From: Methanoregula sp. UBA247 | Lineage (GTDB): Archaea; Halobacteriota; Methanomicrobia; Methanomicrobiales; Methanospirillaceae | Length of the DNA: 58,375 nucleotides | Direction: 5' to 3' | Assembly: GCA_002495055.1 (NCBI GenBank) | Contig: DADR01000044.1 | Location: forward strand, 1-58,375 | Part shown: one piece after another, positions 43,476-52,096 of the stretch | Layout: each line of letters starts with the position of its first letter | Position numbering within the stretch: position 1 is the first letter of the stretch | Translations under genes and position numbers: made by a program | Notes under the pieces: model-generated | Told to the model about the DNA's origin: nothing | The model's input: the letters and a program-made list of their open reading frames with translations, nothing else | Databases searched by the model: none

Positions 43476-44537
43476 CTATTTTCCGCCAACAAAGGCTTCC
43501 TTCATCAGGTCTTCCTGTTTTTTTGTCAGTGTGTCCGGAATCTTTACTATGACTTTGACGAGCAGATCTCCCCTTTCACGGGAATTCAGGGAAGGCATTC
43601 CCTGGTTTTTGAGGCGGAAGAGGGTATGACTCTGCGATCCACGGGGAATTCTCAGGGTCGCACTTCCGGTAATTGTGGGGACTTTAATCTCACCCCCCAG
43701 AAGGGCAGTAGGCAGCCCGACAACTGCAGTGCTGTACAGATCTGTTCCCTGTCTTTCAAAGACGGGGTGCTTTTTTATATGGACTACCGCGTAAAGGTCG
43801 CCGGGGGGACCATGATCCACACCCGGTTCCCCCTCGCCGGCAATTCTTAAGAACTGGCCATCTTCAACTCCGGCAGGGATTGATACCTCAATTCTTCGTG
43901 TTTTCCGGATCATCCCTTTCCCGTGGCAGGTCTCACAGGCCTTCGTAATTATCTTTCCGCGCCCGCCGCATTCGGGGCACTGGGCGATATTCATCACCTG
44001 CTGGTGGCCGCTACGCTGGACCCTTCGGATCTCTCCGCTCCCCTGGCAGGAGGGGCAGTCCTTAATAAAACCCGGTTGTGCACCCGAACCATGGCAGGTA
44101 CCGCACTCATTGTTATGCGGGACTTCAACCGTGTTTTTCGTGCCATAGAACGCATCCGTGAGGGAGATCTCAATCTCGTACCTGAGATCTGCACCAGCCC
44201 GGCTCCGTGCCCTCCCGGGACCCGTGGAAAAAGCATCAAAGATATCGCCTAACCCAAAGTCACGGAAAAGATCATCATAACTGGGTGTCCTGGCCTGGGT
44301 GTATTCACCAGGTTTAAAGTCTGCATGCCCTACCTGGTCGTACTCTGTCTTTTTCTGGGGATCGCTCAGCACCTGGTAAGCCTCATTGATCTCCTTGAAC
44401 TTTTCCTCCGCCTCTTTGCTCCCCTTGTTGAGATCCGGATGATATTTTCTTGCCAGTTGCCTGAACGCCTTTTTCAGGTCATCCTGCGATGCATCCCGTT
44501 TGACGCCCAGGGCCTCATAATAATCTTTTTTTTCCAT
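43476..44537 (-). CDS. dnaJ: chaperone DnaJ
   Basis: 353 residues. J domain with HPD (KYHPDLNKGSKEAEEKF), a Gly/Phe-type linker (FGLGDIFDAFSTGPG), four zinc repeats CGTCHGSGA, CPSCQGSGE, CPECGGRGK and CETCHGKGM, and a C-terminal substrate-binding domain (GVEDGQFLRIAGEGEPG). This is a complete type I Hsp40. It follows dnaK by 17 bases in the order grpE-dnaK-dnaJ. Confidence 0.97.
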   Translation of the reverse strand: MEKKDYYEALGVKRDASQDDLKKAFRQLARKYHPDLNKGSKEAEEKFKEINEAYQVLSDPQKKTEYDQVGHADFKPGEYTQARTPSYDDLFRDFGLGDIFDAFSTGPGRARSRAGADLRYEIEISLTDAFYGTKNTVEVPHNNECGTCHGSGAQPGFIKDCPSCQGSGEIRRVQRSGHQQVMNIAQCPECGGRGKIITKACETCHGKGMIRKTRRIEVSIPAGVEDGQFLRIAGEGEPGVDHGPPGDLYAVVHIKKHPVFERQGTDLYSTAVVGLPTALLGGEIKVPTITGSATLRIPRGSQSHTLFRLKNQGMPSLNSRERGDLLVKVIVKIPDTLTKKQEDLMKEAFVGGK

Positions 44538-44554
44538 CGACGCTCGAATACCGG

Positions 44555-46432
44555 TTATTTCTCGTCATGAACCTTGAAGTCGGCATCCACTACATTCTCA
44601 CCGCTTGTACTGCTCGTTTCTCCGCCGGAGGAGCCTGCTGGACCTGCCTGAGGACCTGCCTGTTCCTGTGCCTGTCGCTGGGCGGCCTGCTGGTAAGCGG
44701 CCGCGCCGGCTTCTCCAAGAACCTTCTGGAGTTTTTCTGTTTCAGCCTTTATCTTTGCACTGTCCTTTCCTTCGAGCGCCGCTTTGACTGCCACAATCGC
44801 CGCATTGACTTTATCGACCAGTTCCGGGCTCAGTTTTCCCGCAAGATCGGATTTTGTCTTTTCCGCAGTATAAATTAAAGAATCTGCGGTGTTCCGGAAT
44901 TCAACGTCTTCTTTCCGTTTTTTATCTTCTTCTTCAAACTGTTTTGCTTCGCTGACCATCTTCCTGACATCACTGTCCGCAAGTTTTGTGGAAGCGGTGA
45001 TGGTCATCTTCTGCTCTTTTCCGGTCCCGAGATCTTTTGCTGATACATTCAGGATACCCGATGCATCGATATCAAAGGTGACCTCAATCTGCGGGACACC
45101 CCGGGGAGCCGGGGGAATTCCAACAAGATTGAACTGCCCGAGGCTGACATTGTCGACTGCCATGGGACGTTCACCCTGGAGCACATGAATCGTAACTGAT
45201 GTCTGGTAATCCGCTGCTGTCGAGAAAGTCTGGCTTTTTTTCGTGGGAATCGTCGTGTTTCTTTCAATCAGCTGGGTCCGTACCCCGCCGAGTGTCTCAA
45301 GGCCAAGAGTCAGGGGGGTCACATCAAGGAGCACCATGTCCGTGATCTCGCCACCCAAGATTGCACCCTGGATCGCTGCCCCGATAGCAACGCATTCCAT
45401 CGGATCGATTCCCCGTTCCACTTTCTTTCCAACATGATCCTCGATAAATTTCTGGACAACGGGCATCCTTGTTGGTCCACCAACGAGGATCACTTTCTGG
45501 ATATCATTCTTGGTCAGGTTTGCATCTTTTAATGCTGTTTCGAATGGAGTAATACAGCGTTTGATGATTGGTTCAACCAGCTGCTCGAGTTTTGCCCTGC
45601 TCAGTTTTAAGGAGAGGTGTTTGGGACCAGCCTGGGTGGCAGAAACGTAGGGAAGATTTATCTCGGTTTCTATGACAGTCGATAACTCGATCTTCGCCTT
45701 CTCGGCAGCTTCTTTTACCCGGTTGATCGCCATTTTATCAGTTCTTATATCGATTCCCTCGAGTTTTTTGAACTCGGCTGCAATCCATTCATAAATTGCA
45801 TTGTCCATATCCGTGCCACCCAGCTGGGTGTCACCGGAGGTTGCAAGGACCGTGAACGTTCCTCCACCGAATTCCATAATGGTTACATCAAGAGTACCGC
45901 CACCGAGATCAAAGACAAGTATCTTGTATTCCCCGCTCCGGTCCAGACCGTATGCCATCGAAGCTGCAGTTGGTTCATTCACGAGCCTGACTACATCAAG
46001 GCCGGCAATTTTTCCGGCATCCTTTGTTGCGGTCCTCTGGTTGTCATTGAAATAAGCAGGAACGGTGATGACAGCTTTGGTTATTGGTTCCCCGAGAAAG
46101 GCTTCCGCATCCCGCTTGATTTTCTGCAGGAGGAATGCAGAAATTTGTTGTGGCGTGTATTCCTTGCCATATATCCGGTAAATCTGGTCTGTACCCATCT
46201 TCCGCTTTGCAGCGGTAACAGTACCTTCCGGATTACTCACTGCCTGCCTCCGTGCCGGTTCTCCTACGAGGAGCTGTCCGTCAGGGGTAAAAGCGACATA
46301 GGAGGGAAACATCTTTCCGGCAACGGTAGCGCCTTCGGCAGAAGGAATGATGGTCGGTTTGCCACCAAGCATTACTGCTGCCTCACTGTTGGATGTCCCA
46401 AGGTCAATTCCGATGATCTTCTCTTTACCCAT
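44555..46432 (-). CDS. dnaK: chaperone DnaK (Hsp70)
   Basis: 625 residues from MGKEKIIGIDLGTSNSEAAV. The ATG at 46432 has AGGTGA five bases upstream; the 12-residue longer frame is rejected. Hsp70 signatures: IGIDLGTSNS, VFDLGGGTLDVTIMEFGGG and ILVGGPTRMPVVQKF. The substrate domain includes LLDVTPLTLGLETLGG, and the C-terminal tail is rich in Gln/Gly/Ala. It refolds proteins with DnaJ and GrpE. In archaea this set is regarded as acquired from bacteria. Its start overlaps the grpE end by eight bases. Confidence 0.97.
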   Translation of the reverse strand: MGKEKIIGIDLGTSNSEAAVMLGGKPTIIPSAEGATVAGKMFPSYVAFTPDGQLLVGEPARRQAVSNPEGTVTAAKRKMGTDQIYRIYGKEYTPQQISAFLLQKIKRDAEAFLGEPITKAVITVPAYFNDNQRTATKDAGKIAGLDVVRLVNEPTAASMAYGLDRSGEYKILVFDLGGGTLDVTIMEFGGGTFTVLATSGDTQLGGTDMDNAIYEWIAAEFKKLEGIDIRTDKMAINRVKEAAEKAKIELSTVIETEINLPYVSATQAGPKHLSLKLSRAKLEQLVEPIIKRCITPFETALKDANLTKNDIQKVILVGGPTRMPVVQKFIEDHVGKKVERGIDPMECVAIGAAIQGAILGGEITDMVLLDVTPLTLGLETLGGVRTQLIERNTTIPTKKSQTFSTAADYQTSVTIHVLQGERPMAVDNVSLGQFNLVGIPPAPRGVPQIEVTFDIDASGILNVSAKDLGTGKEQKMTITASTKLADSDVRKMVSEAKQFEEEDKKRKEDVEFRNTADSLIYTAEKTKSDLAGKLSPELVDKVNAAIVAVKAALEGKDSAKIKAETEKLQKVLGEAGAAAYQQAAQRQAQEQAGPQAGPAGSSGGETSSTSGENVVDADFKVHDEK

Positions 46433-46916
46433 TGTTTTCACCTTCATTTTCTGTAATGTGTTCTGCAATCTTTACTTTTGATGGCCTGATGACCTTCGAA
46501 TTCAACTGGTAACCTTTACCGAGATCTTCAAGTATCGTGTCCGGCTCTTCATTGCATTTCTCCTTACAGATTACTTCATGAAAATGCGGATCGAATTTTT
46601 TTCCCACGCAGTCGATGGGATGCAACCCGTATTCCTTAAGGATCTTTAATATTTTTTTCCTGACCATCATCATGCCCTCCCGGTTCTGTTCCTGTTCGAG
46701 AGATGGCAGTGCCTGTTCAAAATCATCCAGGATAACGAGGAGATCTTTGATCAGTTTTTCATTTGCCAGGGCGATACTCGATGCTTTTTCTTTTTCAGAC
46801 CACTTGCGGTAATTATCAAAATCCGCCTGAAGGTATTTCAGCCGTTCAAGCCGGTCTTCTGCAAGCCGGGTCTGGGTTTCGAGATCCTTTTTTACCTGTT
46901 CGGGATCCTCTGTCAT
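46425..46916 (-). CDS. grpE: nucleotide-exchange factor GrpE
   Basis: 163 residues. A long N-terminal coiled coil (about 5-60, LAEDRLERLKYLQADFDNYR) is followed by a beta domain with GLHPIDCVGKKFDPHFHEVI and GYQLNSKVIRPSKVKIAE, the GrpE signature. It exchanges ADP on DnaK. An SD GAGGGA lies just before the ATG. First gene of the grpE-dnaK-dnaJ operon. Confidence 0.95.
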   Translation of the reverse strand: MTEDPEQVKKDLETQTRLAEDRLERLKYLQADFDNYRKWSEKEKASSIALANEKLIKDLLVILDDFEQALPSLEQEQNREGMMMVRKKILKILKEYGLHPIDCVGKKFDPHFHEVICKEKCNEEPDTILEDLGKGYQLNSKVIRPSKVKIAEHITENEGENNG

Positions 46917-47220
46917 TGTTCCCTCATATTCTTTTGATCTTTTCGGTAATTCACGAATACAACAAAAACCGGTTCAGGACATTCCTTCGGTGCACATGAA
47001 GGAATGAACCTGCACCTTTCTGCCAGATTCGGATTTTTATGGATTTTTTGTCGTCCATCCACCATGGATGATACACTGTGTCTTTGCTCCTGCCCGACAA
47101 CAGAGGTTTGGTCTTCGCCCTGGATGCAATCAGGCATTCATTCCATCAGGATCCCAAATTCAGGATAATTCCTGACGCTTGCCCTCACTATCCGGTTTTT
47201 CCCAAAGATCCGATTTTTTA
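46917..47220. other. leader region upstream of grpE
   Basis: 304 bases with no credible gene. It separates the small ORF at 47221 from grpE and could be an untranslated leader or hold a second promoter. Confidence 0.4.
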
Positions 47221-47457
47221 TCAATCACCATTAGGACAATCCCAGTAATTCCGGATAAATTCACTGAAAAAGCGATCAGGAAGCTCACATCTACCACAGA
47301 CGATTAATGGACCTGATGTTCCGAAGCGCTGAATTGCAGCTATACTCTGCTCGTGAAAATTACCTTTTACATTCCGGTAATTTTCCCAGATACGGGCTGC
47401 ATTCTCGCCAGCCTGTACCGGTTCAGGTGAATTTTCAAAGACGGGAATTATCCTCAC
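47221..47457 (-). CDS. small protein upstream of grpE
   Basis: About 78 residues if it starts at GTG 47457, about 25 bases after a TATA box CTATAAAAT (47481-47489), fitting a leaderless transcript. The ATG at 47532 lies inside the tandem motif and is unlikely. The sequence looks coding: PVFENSPEPVQAGENAARIW, then NYRNVKGNFHEQSIAAIQRF and a C-terminal CGRCELPDRFFSEFIRNYWD with a Cys-x-x-Cys. No family recognised. Its position directly below the tandem motif and upstream of grpE suggests heat-shock control. Confidence 0.5.
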   Translation of the reverse strand: MRIIPVFENSPEPVQAGENAARIWENYRNVKGNFHEQSIAAIQRFGTSGPLIVCGRCELPDRFFSEFIRNYWDCPNGD

Positions 47458-47480
47458 CAATTTCGAATATTGATTAGGGA

Positions 47481-47530
47481 ATTTTATAGGATCTTTGTTA
47501 TAAAACAAATTTTGAAACAAATTTTGAAAC
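47481..47530 (-). promoter_or_regulatory. tandem ATTTTGAAAC motif with TATA boxes
   Basis: ATTTTGAAAC at 47509-47518 and 47521-47530 (12-bp period), followed on the minus strand directly by GTTTTATAAC (47498-47507) and CTATAAAAT (47481-47489). The motif thus overlaps or abuts the BRE/TATA position, where a repressor or activator would act on the transcript that leads toward grpE-dnaK-dnaJ. Confidence 0.65.
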
Positions 47531-47583
47531 AATGTGCCTGCTGTTTTTTAATTGAAGAATTCTCTCCGGTAAACAAAAGTGTG

Positions 47584-47871
47584 TCAGGATTTGTTTTTTT
47601 CCAGGGTTAATTCAAGGATTCCCTCGGAAAACCGCTTTTTACAAAATTTTACTTCGCAGGGGAGGGAGATCACTTTTTTATACAGTACTGAAGTGTCAGA
47701 TGCATCAATAGTAATCGAGGGTATAGTATTTTCAAGATCGATTTTGATTTTTTCCTCAGCTATGCCCGGCAGTTCAAACAGGATGCGAAGGAATTTACCT
47801 TCATCAAAAACAGTTGTTGCCGGTTCGAGAGTCGTTCGTTGCCCGGTTTTTTTTAAATTTCCTCTTCGCAT
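47584..47871 (-). CDS. short Hsp20-like protein
   Basis: 95 residues. The alpha-crystallin fold is recognisable: FLRILFELPGIAEEKIKIDL, then VLYKKVISLPCEVKFCKKRF and SEGILELTLEKNKS (GxLxLxLxK end). There is no N-terminal arm, and it is shorter than ordinary Hsp20. A strong SD GGAGG lies three bases before the ATG. It may be a co-chaperone or a minimal sHSP. It lies just upstream of the tandem motif that precedes the grpE region. Confidence 0.75.
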   Translation of the reverse strand: MRRGNLKKTGQRTTLEPATTVFDEGKFLRILFELPGIAEEKIKIDLENTIPSITIDASDTSVLYKKVISLPCEVKFCKKRFSEGILELTLEKNKS

Positions 47872-48421
47872 ATTCCTCCGCCCCTTTTACTTTTTTTGGA
47901 TTCCGGGGAAAATTAAGACCTGTGATCGATAGCTGGTATACAACCAGGTTTCACGAAATACTGCAGTGCTGATATGGTTCGTGAACCTTATGTATGATAA
48001 TGCTCCACGTTTTTTACTTCAGAGGTTGTTTACTTGCAGATGACAGGGATATGAATCCGGTCCCCGTACCCCCCATATATCCACAAGTGTGTATTGTGTC
48101 GATTCTGGTTAGCAGCCGACAGGGTATGATGTAATCGTTTTTATTCGACGAAGAACCATCATAACCGTTGAATACATGTCGATGAAAAAAGATAAACATG
48201 ACTGGATATTACAATTCTTGTTTCATTTTTTATAACGAAATAATTATGACGGGCTTGGGAATAATCAGCACAACCACCACGATCTGGAAAGCATAGTTTT
48301 CAAAAAGCACCGTTTTTGCATTCACTGTGGTATTGTCATGTTCATCTCCACTGGTATTTTTGTTGATCAGGTAATACAGGGGTCCTCAAGCGTATTTTCT
48401 AAAAGGAATGAGGACGTAAAG
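47872..48421. other. gene-free intergenic stretch
   Basis: About 550 bases between divergent genes with no gene I can support. It has AT-rich promoter-like tracts around 48210-48250; nothing else is seen. Confidence 0.4.
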
Positions 48422-49222
48422 ATGGGTATGGATAGCCAGTTCAAAAAGAAGTGGGGCATTATGATAAAAGCAGTCATCATTATGCTCATTCTCCTCGTAC
48501 CAAGGACACTTATCGACATCTATGGATATGATGTTGTTCCCGTCAACACAATCGTGGGGGCCTTCATCACCGGCGCGATCTTCACAATCGCAATTATTTT
48601 TACCGGTACTTTTACCGATTTTAAAGAGAGTGAAAAATTTGGCGGAGACCTGGCAGCTTCGTTAAAAGCACTGTATAATGACAGCCGTATCCTCCCCCTG
48701 GCCGATGAAACACCCGCCCGGGTTTTGCGGACGCATGTGCGGGACCTCCATCGCACCATAAGTACCTGTTTTAAGGAAAATACCTGGAACCTTCCTGATA
48801 TCAACCGGGAAATGAATAGTATTAATAACGATATCAGGACCCTGTCGTACCTTAATGTAGCTCCACCATTGATTGTGAAACTGAGAAATGAACTGGGCAT
48901 CATCGATAAGATGACCAACAGAATTGAAGTGATCATCAGGACAGATTTTATCCCTGCTGCTTACGCACTCGCAGAAATTGCGACAGGAAGCGTTATTTTA
49001 CTTTTATTATTCATTAATATCGATCCCTACATCGAGGGGGCAATCATTTTTTCAGTTGTCTGCAGTATGTTAATCGGTCTTGTCCTGTTAATTCACGACA
49101 TGGACAATCCATTTGAGATCGGATCCCACACCTATGCGGATGTCGATCTGGAAACCCTCAATTACCTTGAAACATATTTTGATGAGCAGGATGCTGAAAT
49201 GGAGAGAAATACTCAGAAATAG
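48422..49222 (+). CDS. bestrophin-like/DUF4239-type membrane protein
   Basis: 266 residues from MGMDSQFKKKWG, chosen because GAGGA lies seven bases before this ATG; a frame 28 codons longer lacks an SD. Four membrane helices: about residues 10-35 (MIKAVIIMLILLVPRTLIDI), about 43-62 (GAFITGAIFTIAIIFTGTFT), and two in the C-terminal half (ATGSVILLLLFINIDPYIEG; IIFSVVCSMLIGLVLLIHDM). A helical cytoplasmic part lies between. The layout and the F-T-D-F-K-E-S-E region resemble the DUF4239/bestrophin-like group, possibly an anion channel; moderate certainty. Confidence 0.6.
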   Translation: MGMDSQFKKKWGIMIKAVIIMLILLVPRTLIDIYGYDVVPVNTIVGAFITGAIFTIAIIFTGTFTDFKESEKFGGDLAASLKALYNDSRILPLADETPARVLRTHVRDLHRTISTCFKENTWNLPDINREMNSINNDIRTLSYLNVAPPLIVKLRNELGIIDKMTNRIEVIIRTDFIPAAYALAEIATGSVILLLLFINIDPYIEGAIIFSVVCSMLIGLVLLIHDMDNPFEIGSHTYADVDLETLNYLETYFDEQDAEMERNTQK

Positions 49223-49412
49223 TCAGCAGGGGAAGGCAGCTGAACCTTTTTTGTATTCATTTCTGATAAAGTTTCCCGGTATACACTTGAAATGTACACC
49301 TGTACTTATCCCGGTATTTCATATAAAACGAATTTTTTCCTTTTTTTTAAAAAAAAGGCTGGGAAGTATTATCAGGAAGAACGCTAAGGGGATGTAAAGA
49401 GGTGAATGGTAT

Positions 49413-49745
49413 ATGATACGTCCAGAAGATGCCCCAACTATCCTCACGACGCACGATTTATCCGTGTATCTGAAAAATATTGTTCAGAAAGAAGATAGCG
49501 AATTAAAAATTGACATTGATTATGAATCGGGTGAATTATTTATCAATTGCCCGGGATTTTCCAATGGTCTTTCAGTAACTACTGATCCGTTTGGTGTATG
49601 GGTGATCAATGAAGTGATATCACAGGAGAATGACGGTGTTTTTACCCAGAGCGGGAACTTCCATAAGACTGAAAAAACCATGACCGTGCTGAGAGCAATC
49701 GCCAGCTGGATCCGCGATCTTGAAGATAGTACGCGGGCGTGCTAA
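49413..49745 (+). CDS. hypothetical protein
   Basis: 110 residues with a good SD (GAGGTGA seven bases before the ATG). Acidic alpha/beta protein: LTTHDLSVYLKNIVQKEDSE, then LFINCPGFSNGLSVTTDPFG and a helix TMTVLRAIASWIRDLED. No family recognised and no membrane segment. Coding character is clear. Confidence 0.65.
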   Translation: MIRPEDAPTILTTHDLSVYLKNIVQKEDSELKIDIDYESGELFINCPGFSNGLSVTTDPFGVWVINEVISQENDGVFTQSGNFHKTEKTMTVLRAIASWIRDLEDSTRAC

Positions 49746-50131
49746 AAAAAATACAATTTTTTTTTAAAGAAACACTTCATTGACGGAGTCCCACTTTCAC
49801 CCTTATTCACATACCGTACATGCTCTATTTTGTTCATTCGTAATAAATGAAAAATCAATACTCTAACTATCATATGATTTGTCATCATGGTAAGCATGAG
49901 GGGATATACAAGGGTATCCGTCTGGCAGGTTTAGGACGGACACGCAAAAACAAGTCCACACACGAGGCCCAAGGAGGTCATAACAGGGTTAAGAGGGATG
50001 ACGAGGAACGCGCATTAACCAACAAAGATACAGTGCAATCGTGGCAGGCAATGCCATGGCAGTAGTGCCCGGATGCCGGTTCATACTGCCGGACTGATTT
50101 TTAGTCTTCGAAATTCGATAATAAATTAAAA
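49746..50131. other. intergenic region with a weak ORF
   Basis: 386 bases. A 72-codon frame at 49847-50065 (rich in His, Lys, Arg; GIYKGIRLAGLGRTRKNK) has no SD and unusual composition. It is more likely part of a transcript or noise than a gene, but I cannot exclude a small basic protein. Confidence 0.3.
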
Positions 50132-50815
50132 TTAATAAAGAACATTTGTTGCTGCAATCTTTGCAGGCGCAGTCTTTGAGAATGGTAATACAGCACCGAC
50201 AGGTGGTTTCAACTCTATGTTCATTCTGGTGTTGGCCGGTACCGGCGTAACAAAGAACGTAATCTCGACCTTTTCACCAGGGGCCAGTGAAGTGACTTTG
50301 GTAGTACCAATTTTAGTAGTAAAAAAACCAGTTGAGGTTCTCGTGCTTTGTGTGAGGGTGACATTAGGGGCATTTGGTGTAGAGAAGACAATCTGCAACT
50401 GAGTTAAATCTATTGCTGAACTACAGGGCGCAAGACCAAGGGTGAATCTGATTTCGTCAATACCATCTGCTGGAGCAGACGCCAGACCATAGACGTTGCC
50501 TATCATCCTGATATTCGTAGTCAAATGTTCACTGGTATTGCACACGGTTTCAACAGATGTCGGCGCTGTCAAAACCGGTACGGTAACACTTGTCGGTGCC
50601 AAAACCGGTACGGTAACCGTTACATACACAATCTGTGGTGTTGGTGCTTCGATGGGGAGATTAACATTCATAATCTGTGGTGCTGGTGTTGCGATCGGGG
50701 GATTAACATTTACGATCGGGGGTGTGGGTGTAACAGGAGTATTTTGATTTCCACTCATACACCCGGCAGTTATCAGACCTGTAACCAGTAAAACGATAAA
50801 AAAAAGATATTTCAT
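50132..50815 (-). CDS. lipoprotein with archaellin-type beta domain
   Basis: 227 residues from MKYLFFIVLL (AGGAA before this ATG) with lipobox ITAGC (Cys19). Residues about 25-90 are a Pro/Val/Thr-rich linker built of imprecise repeats (NVNPPIATPAPQI, NVNLPIEAPTPQI, VTVPVLAPTS). Then comes an archaellin-like outer domain: TNIRMIGNVYGLASAPADGI, APGEKVEITFFVTPVP, ELKPPVGAVLPFSKTAPA. The N-terminal pilin helix of archaellins is replaced by a lipid anchor, so this is not a filament subunit. The same domain appears broken at 8645-9149. Confidence 0.75.
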   Translation of the reverse strand: MKYLFFIVLLVTGLITAGCMSGNQNTPVTPTPPIVNVNPPIATPAPQIMNVNLPIEAPTPQIVYVTVTVPVLAPTSVTVPVLTAPTSVETVCNTSEHLTTNIRMIGNVYGLASAPADGIDEIRFTLGLAPCSSAIDLTQLQIVFSTPNAPNVTLTQSTRTSTGFFTTKIGTTKVTSLAPGEKVEITFFVTPVPANTRMNIELKPPVGAVLPFSKTAPAKIAATNVLY

Positions 50816-51116
50816 ACCCGTTCCTTTCATTTGAGTGACGATATATTTTACTAAAATTACTTCTGATAGTGTGAAATACTAACTAACTGATCATTTTCTA
50901 TGAAAAAGCCGGTTTTCTCCCATCATACTATACACTCTGACCACCAATACTCTGGTAATCACAAACGATTTTGGCAATACAGCCGCTTCCATCAGGACCA
51001 AAAAAGGCTGTCAATTCCCCATGGTGCGAAATCCTCTTTGTTGGTAGTGAAGATAACAAACCAGATTGGGATGCAGCTCAATCCTGGTGTGAGAAAAAAC
51101 CATAAAGAATGATACA
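50816..51116. other. gene-free intergenic stretch
   Basis: 301 bases between divergent genes; AT-rich, with no ORF or repeat I can support. Confidence 0.4.
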
Positions 51117-51335
51117 ATGACAAAATTATCGTTAAAACAAGAGGTTATAGGGACAAGAACCGGGTATGTCATCCGGTTCACTTGTCCTGCCTGCCATAAT
51201 GACAATGCGATTGTAAACAAAACCCCCAAGGAGTGTTACCGGGAAACACGGGATGCTACATGCCACCAGTGTAAGAAACGATCTACCGTTCTAACTCCTG
51301 ACATGTATGAAAAAAAAGTCTATTCTCTCATATAA
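51117..51335 (+). CDS. small zinc-ribbon-like protein
   Basis: 72 residues with two Cys-x-x-Cys knuckles (FTCPACHNDNAI and ATCHQCKKRSTV) about 27 residues apart, typical of a zinc ribbon. The N-terminal part is a short beta region (GTRTGYVIRFTCPAC). No clear SD. Possible nucleic-acid or protein-binding role; no known family is recalled. Confidence 0.6.
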   Translation: MTKLSLKQEVIGTRTGYVIRFTCPACHNDNAIVNKTPKECYRETRDATCHQCKKRSTVLTPDMYEKKVYSLI

Positions 51336-51447
51336 TCCTGTCTCCCGCGTAAAACAGGTTTCTCCCTCATCCGGTCATCAGGCGAACCAAAGCTATTCTT
51401 TGGTTGAAGTACCTGGAATAAAAAAATCGGATTATGGGATAGACGTT

Positions 51448-51900
51448 TTATGTACGTGGCTGAGCTTTCATGAGATGCAGATCGAGCACGCCGTTTTTTA
51501 ATGTTGACTTTGCGCCTTTATGGGTAACCATTACGGGGAGGGGAATTTCACGGTGCAGAGACCAGAATCGCCTTTCAGTCATGGAGTAACCCTCCTTTTC
51601 GATCATTTTTATTTCCTGGCGATCCCAGGAGATTTTAAAGGTTTTTTCATTGATCAGGCCACATGAAAATACACTATTATCAACACCAGGGATCAGCGTA
51701 ACTGTCACGATTACTTCATCATCAAGCTCGGTAACTTCCGCGTCCATGATGTGCGGATACTGGCTCATGGGATCGGGTTTTTCTCCTGCAGGCAACAGCA
51801 GTTCATCAACCGGTTCAAGAACAAGCTGGAACAGGTAGTCCATGGATGCTCTCAGGTCATCGAGTTCATCATAGATTGATCTTCGATAATGTCGTACCAT
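51448..51900 (-). CDS. Hsp20/alpha-crystallin small heat-shock protein, paralog
   Basis: 150 residues. N-terminal arm MVRHYRRSIYDELDDLRASM, alpha-crystallin domain with VIVTVTLIPGVDNSVFSCGL and RRFWSLHREIPLPVMVTHKG, ending LKNGVLDLHLMKAQPRT. A strong SD (GGAGG) is seven bases before the ATG. It is closest to the Hsp20 at 42307 by layout and shared arm motif. No tandem ATTTTGAAAC motif is present upstream, so it may be under other control. Confidence 0.9.
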   Translation of the reverse strand: MVRHYRRSIYDELDDLRASMDYLFQLVLEPVDELLLPAGEKPDPMSQYPHIMDAEVTELDDEVIVTVTLIPGVDNSVFSCGLINEKTFKISWDRQEIKMIEKEGYSMTERRFWSLHREIPLPVMVTHKGAKSTLKNGVLDLHLMKAQPRT

Positions 51901-52096
51901 TTGTCTACCTCCTCTTTTTTGTTGCCCAGGTGCTGACCCACCTGGTTACAAGGACGATTGTTGTTATTCTCAATATAGATATCGATACCTTTCATCAGGA
52001 GATCGGAAAAATGAACAAATTTCAGACAGGATTTTTACTGTCGACACACCAATATCCCTGATTTGAGGGAGAAACGTTCCCTGAATCCAGATCCAT

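Noticed and set aside
49847..50065. 72-codon basic ORF as a gene
   Set aside because: No SD, odd composition, no family; kept only as a note in the intergenic entry.
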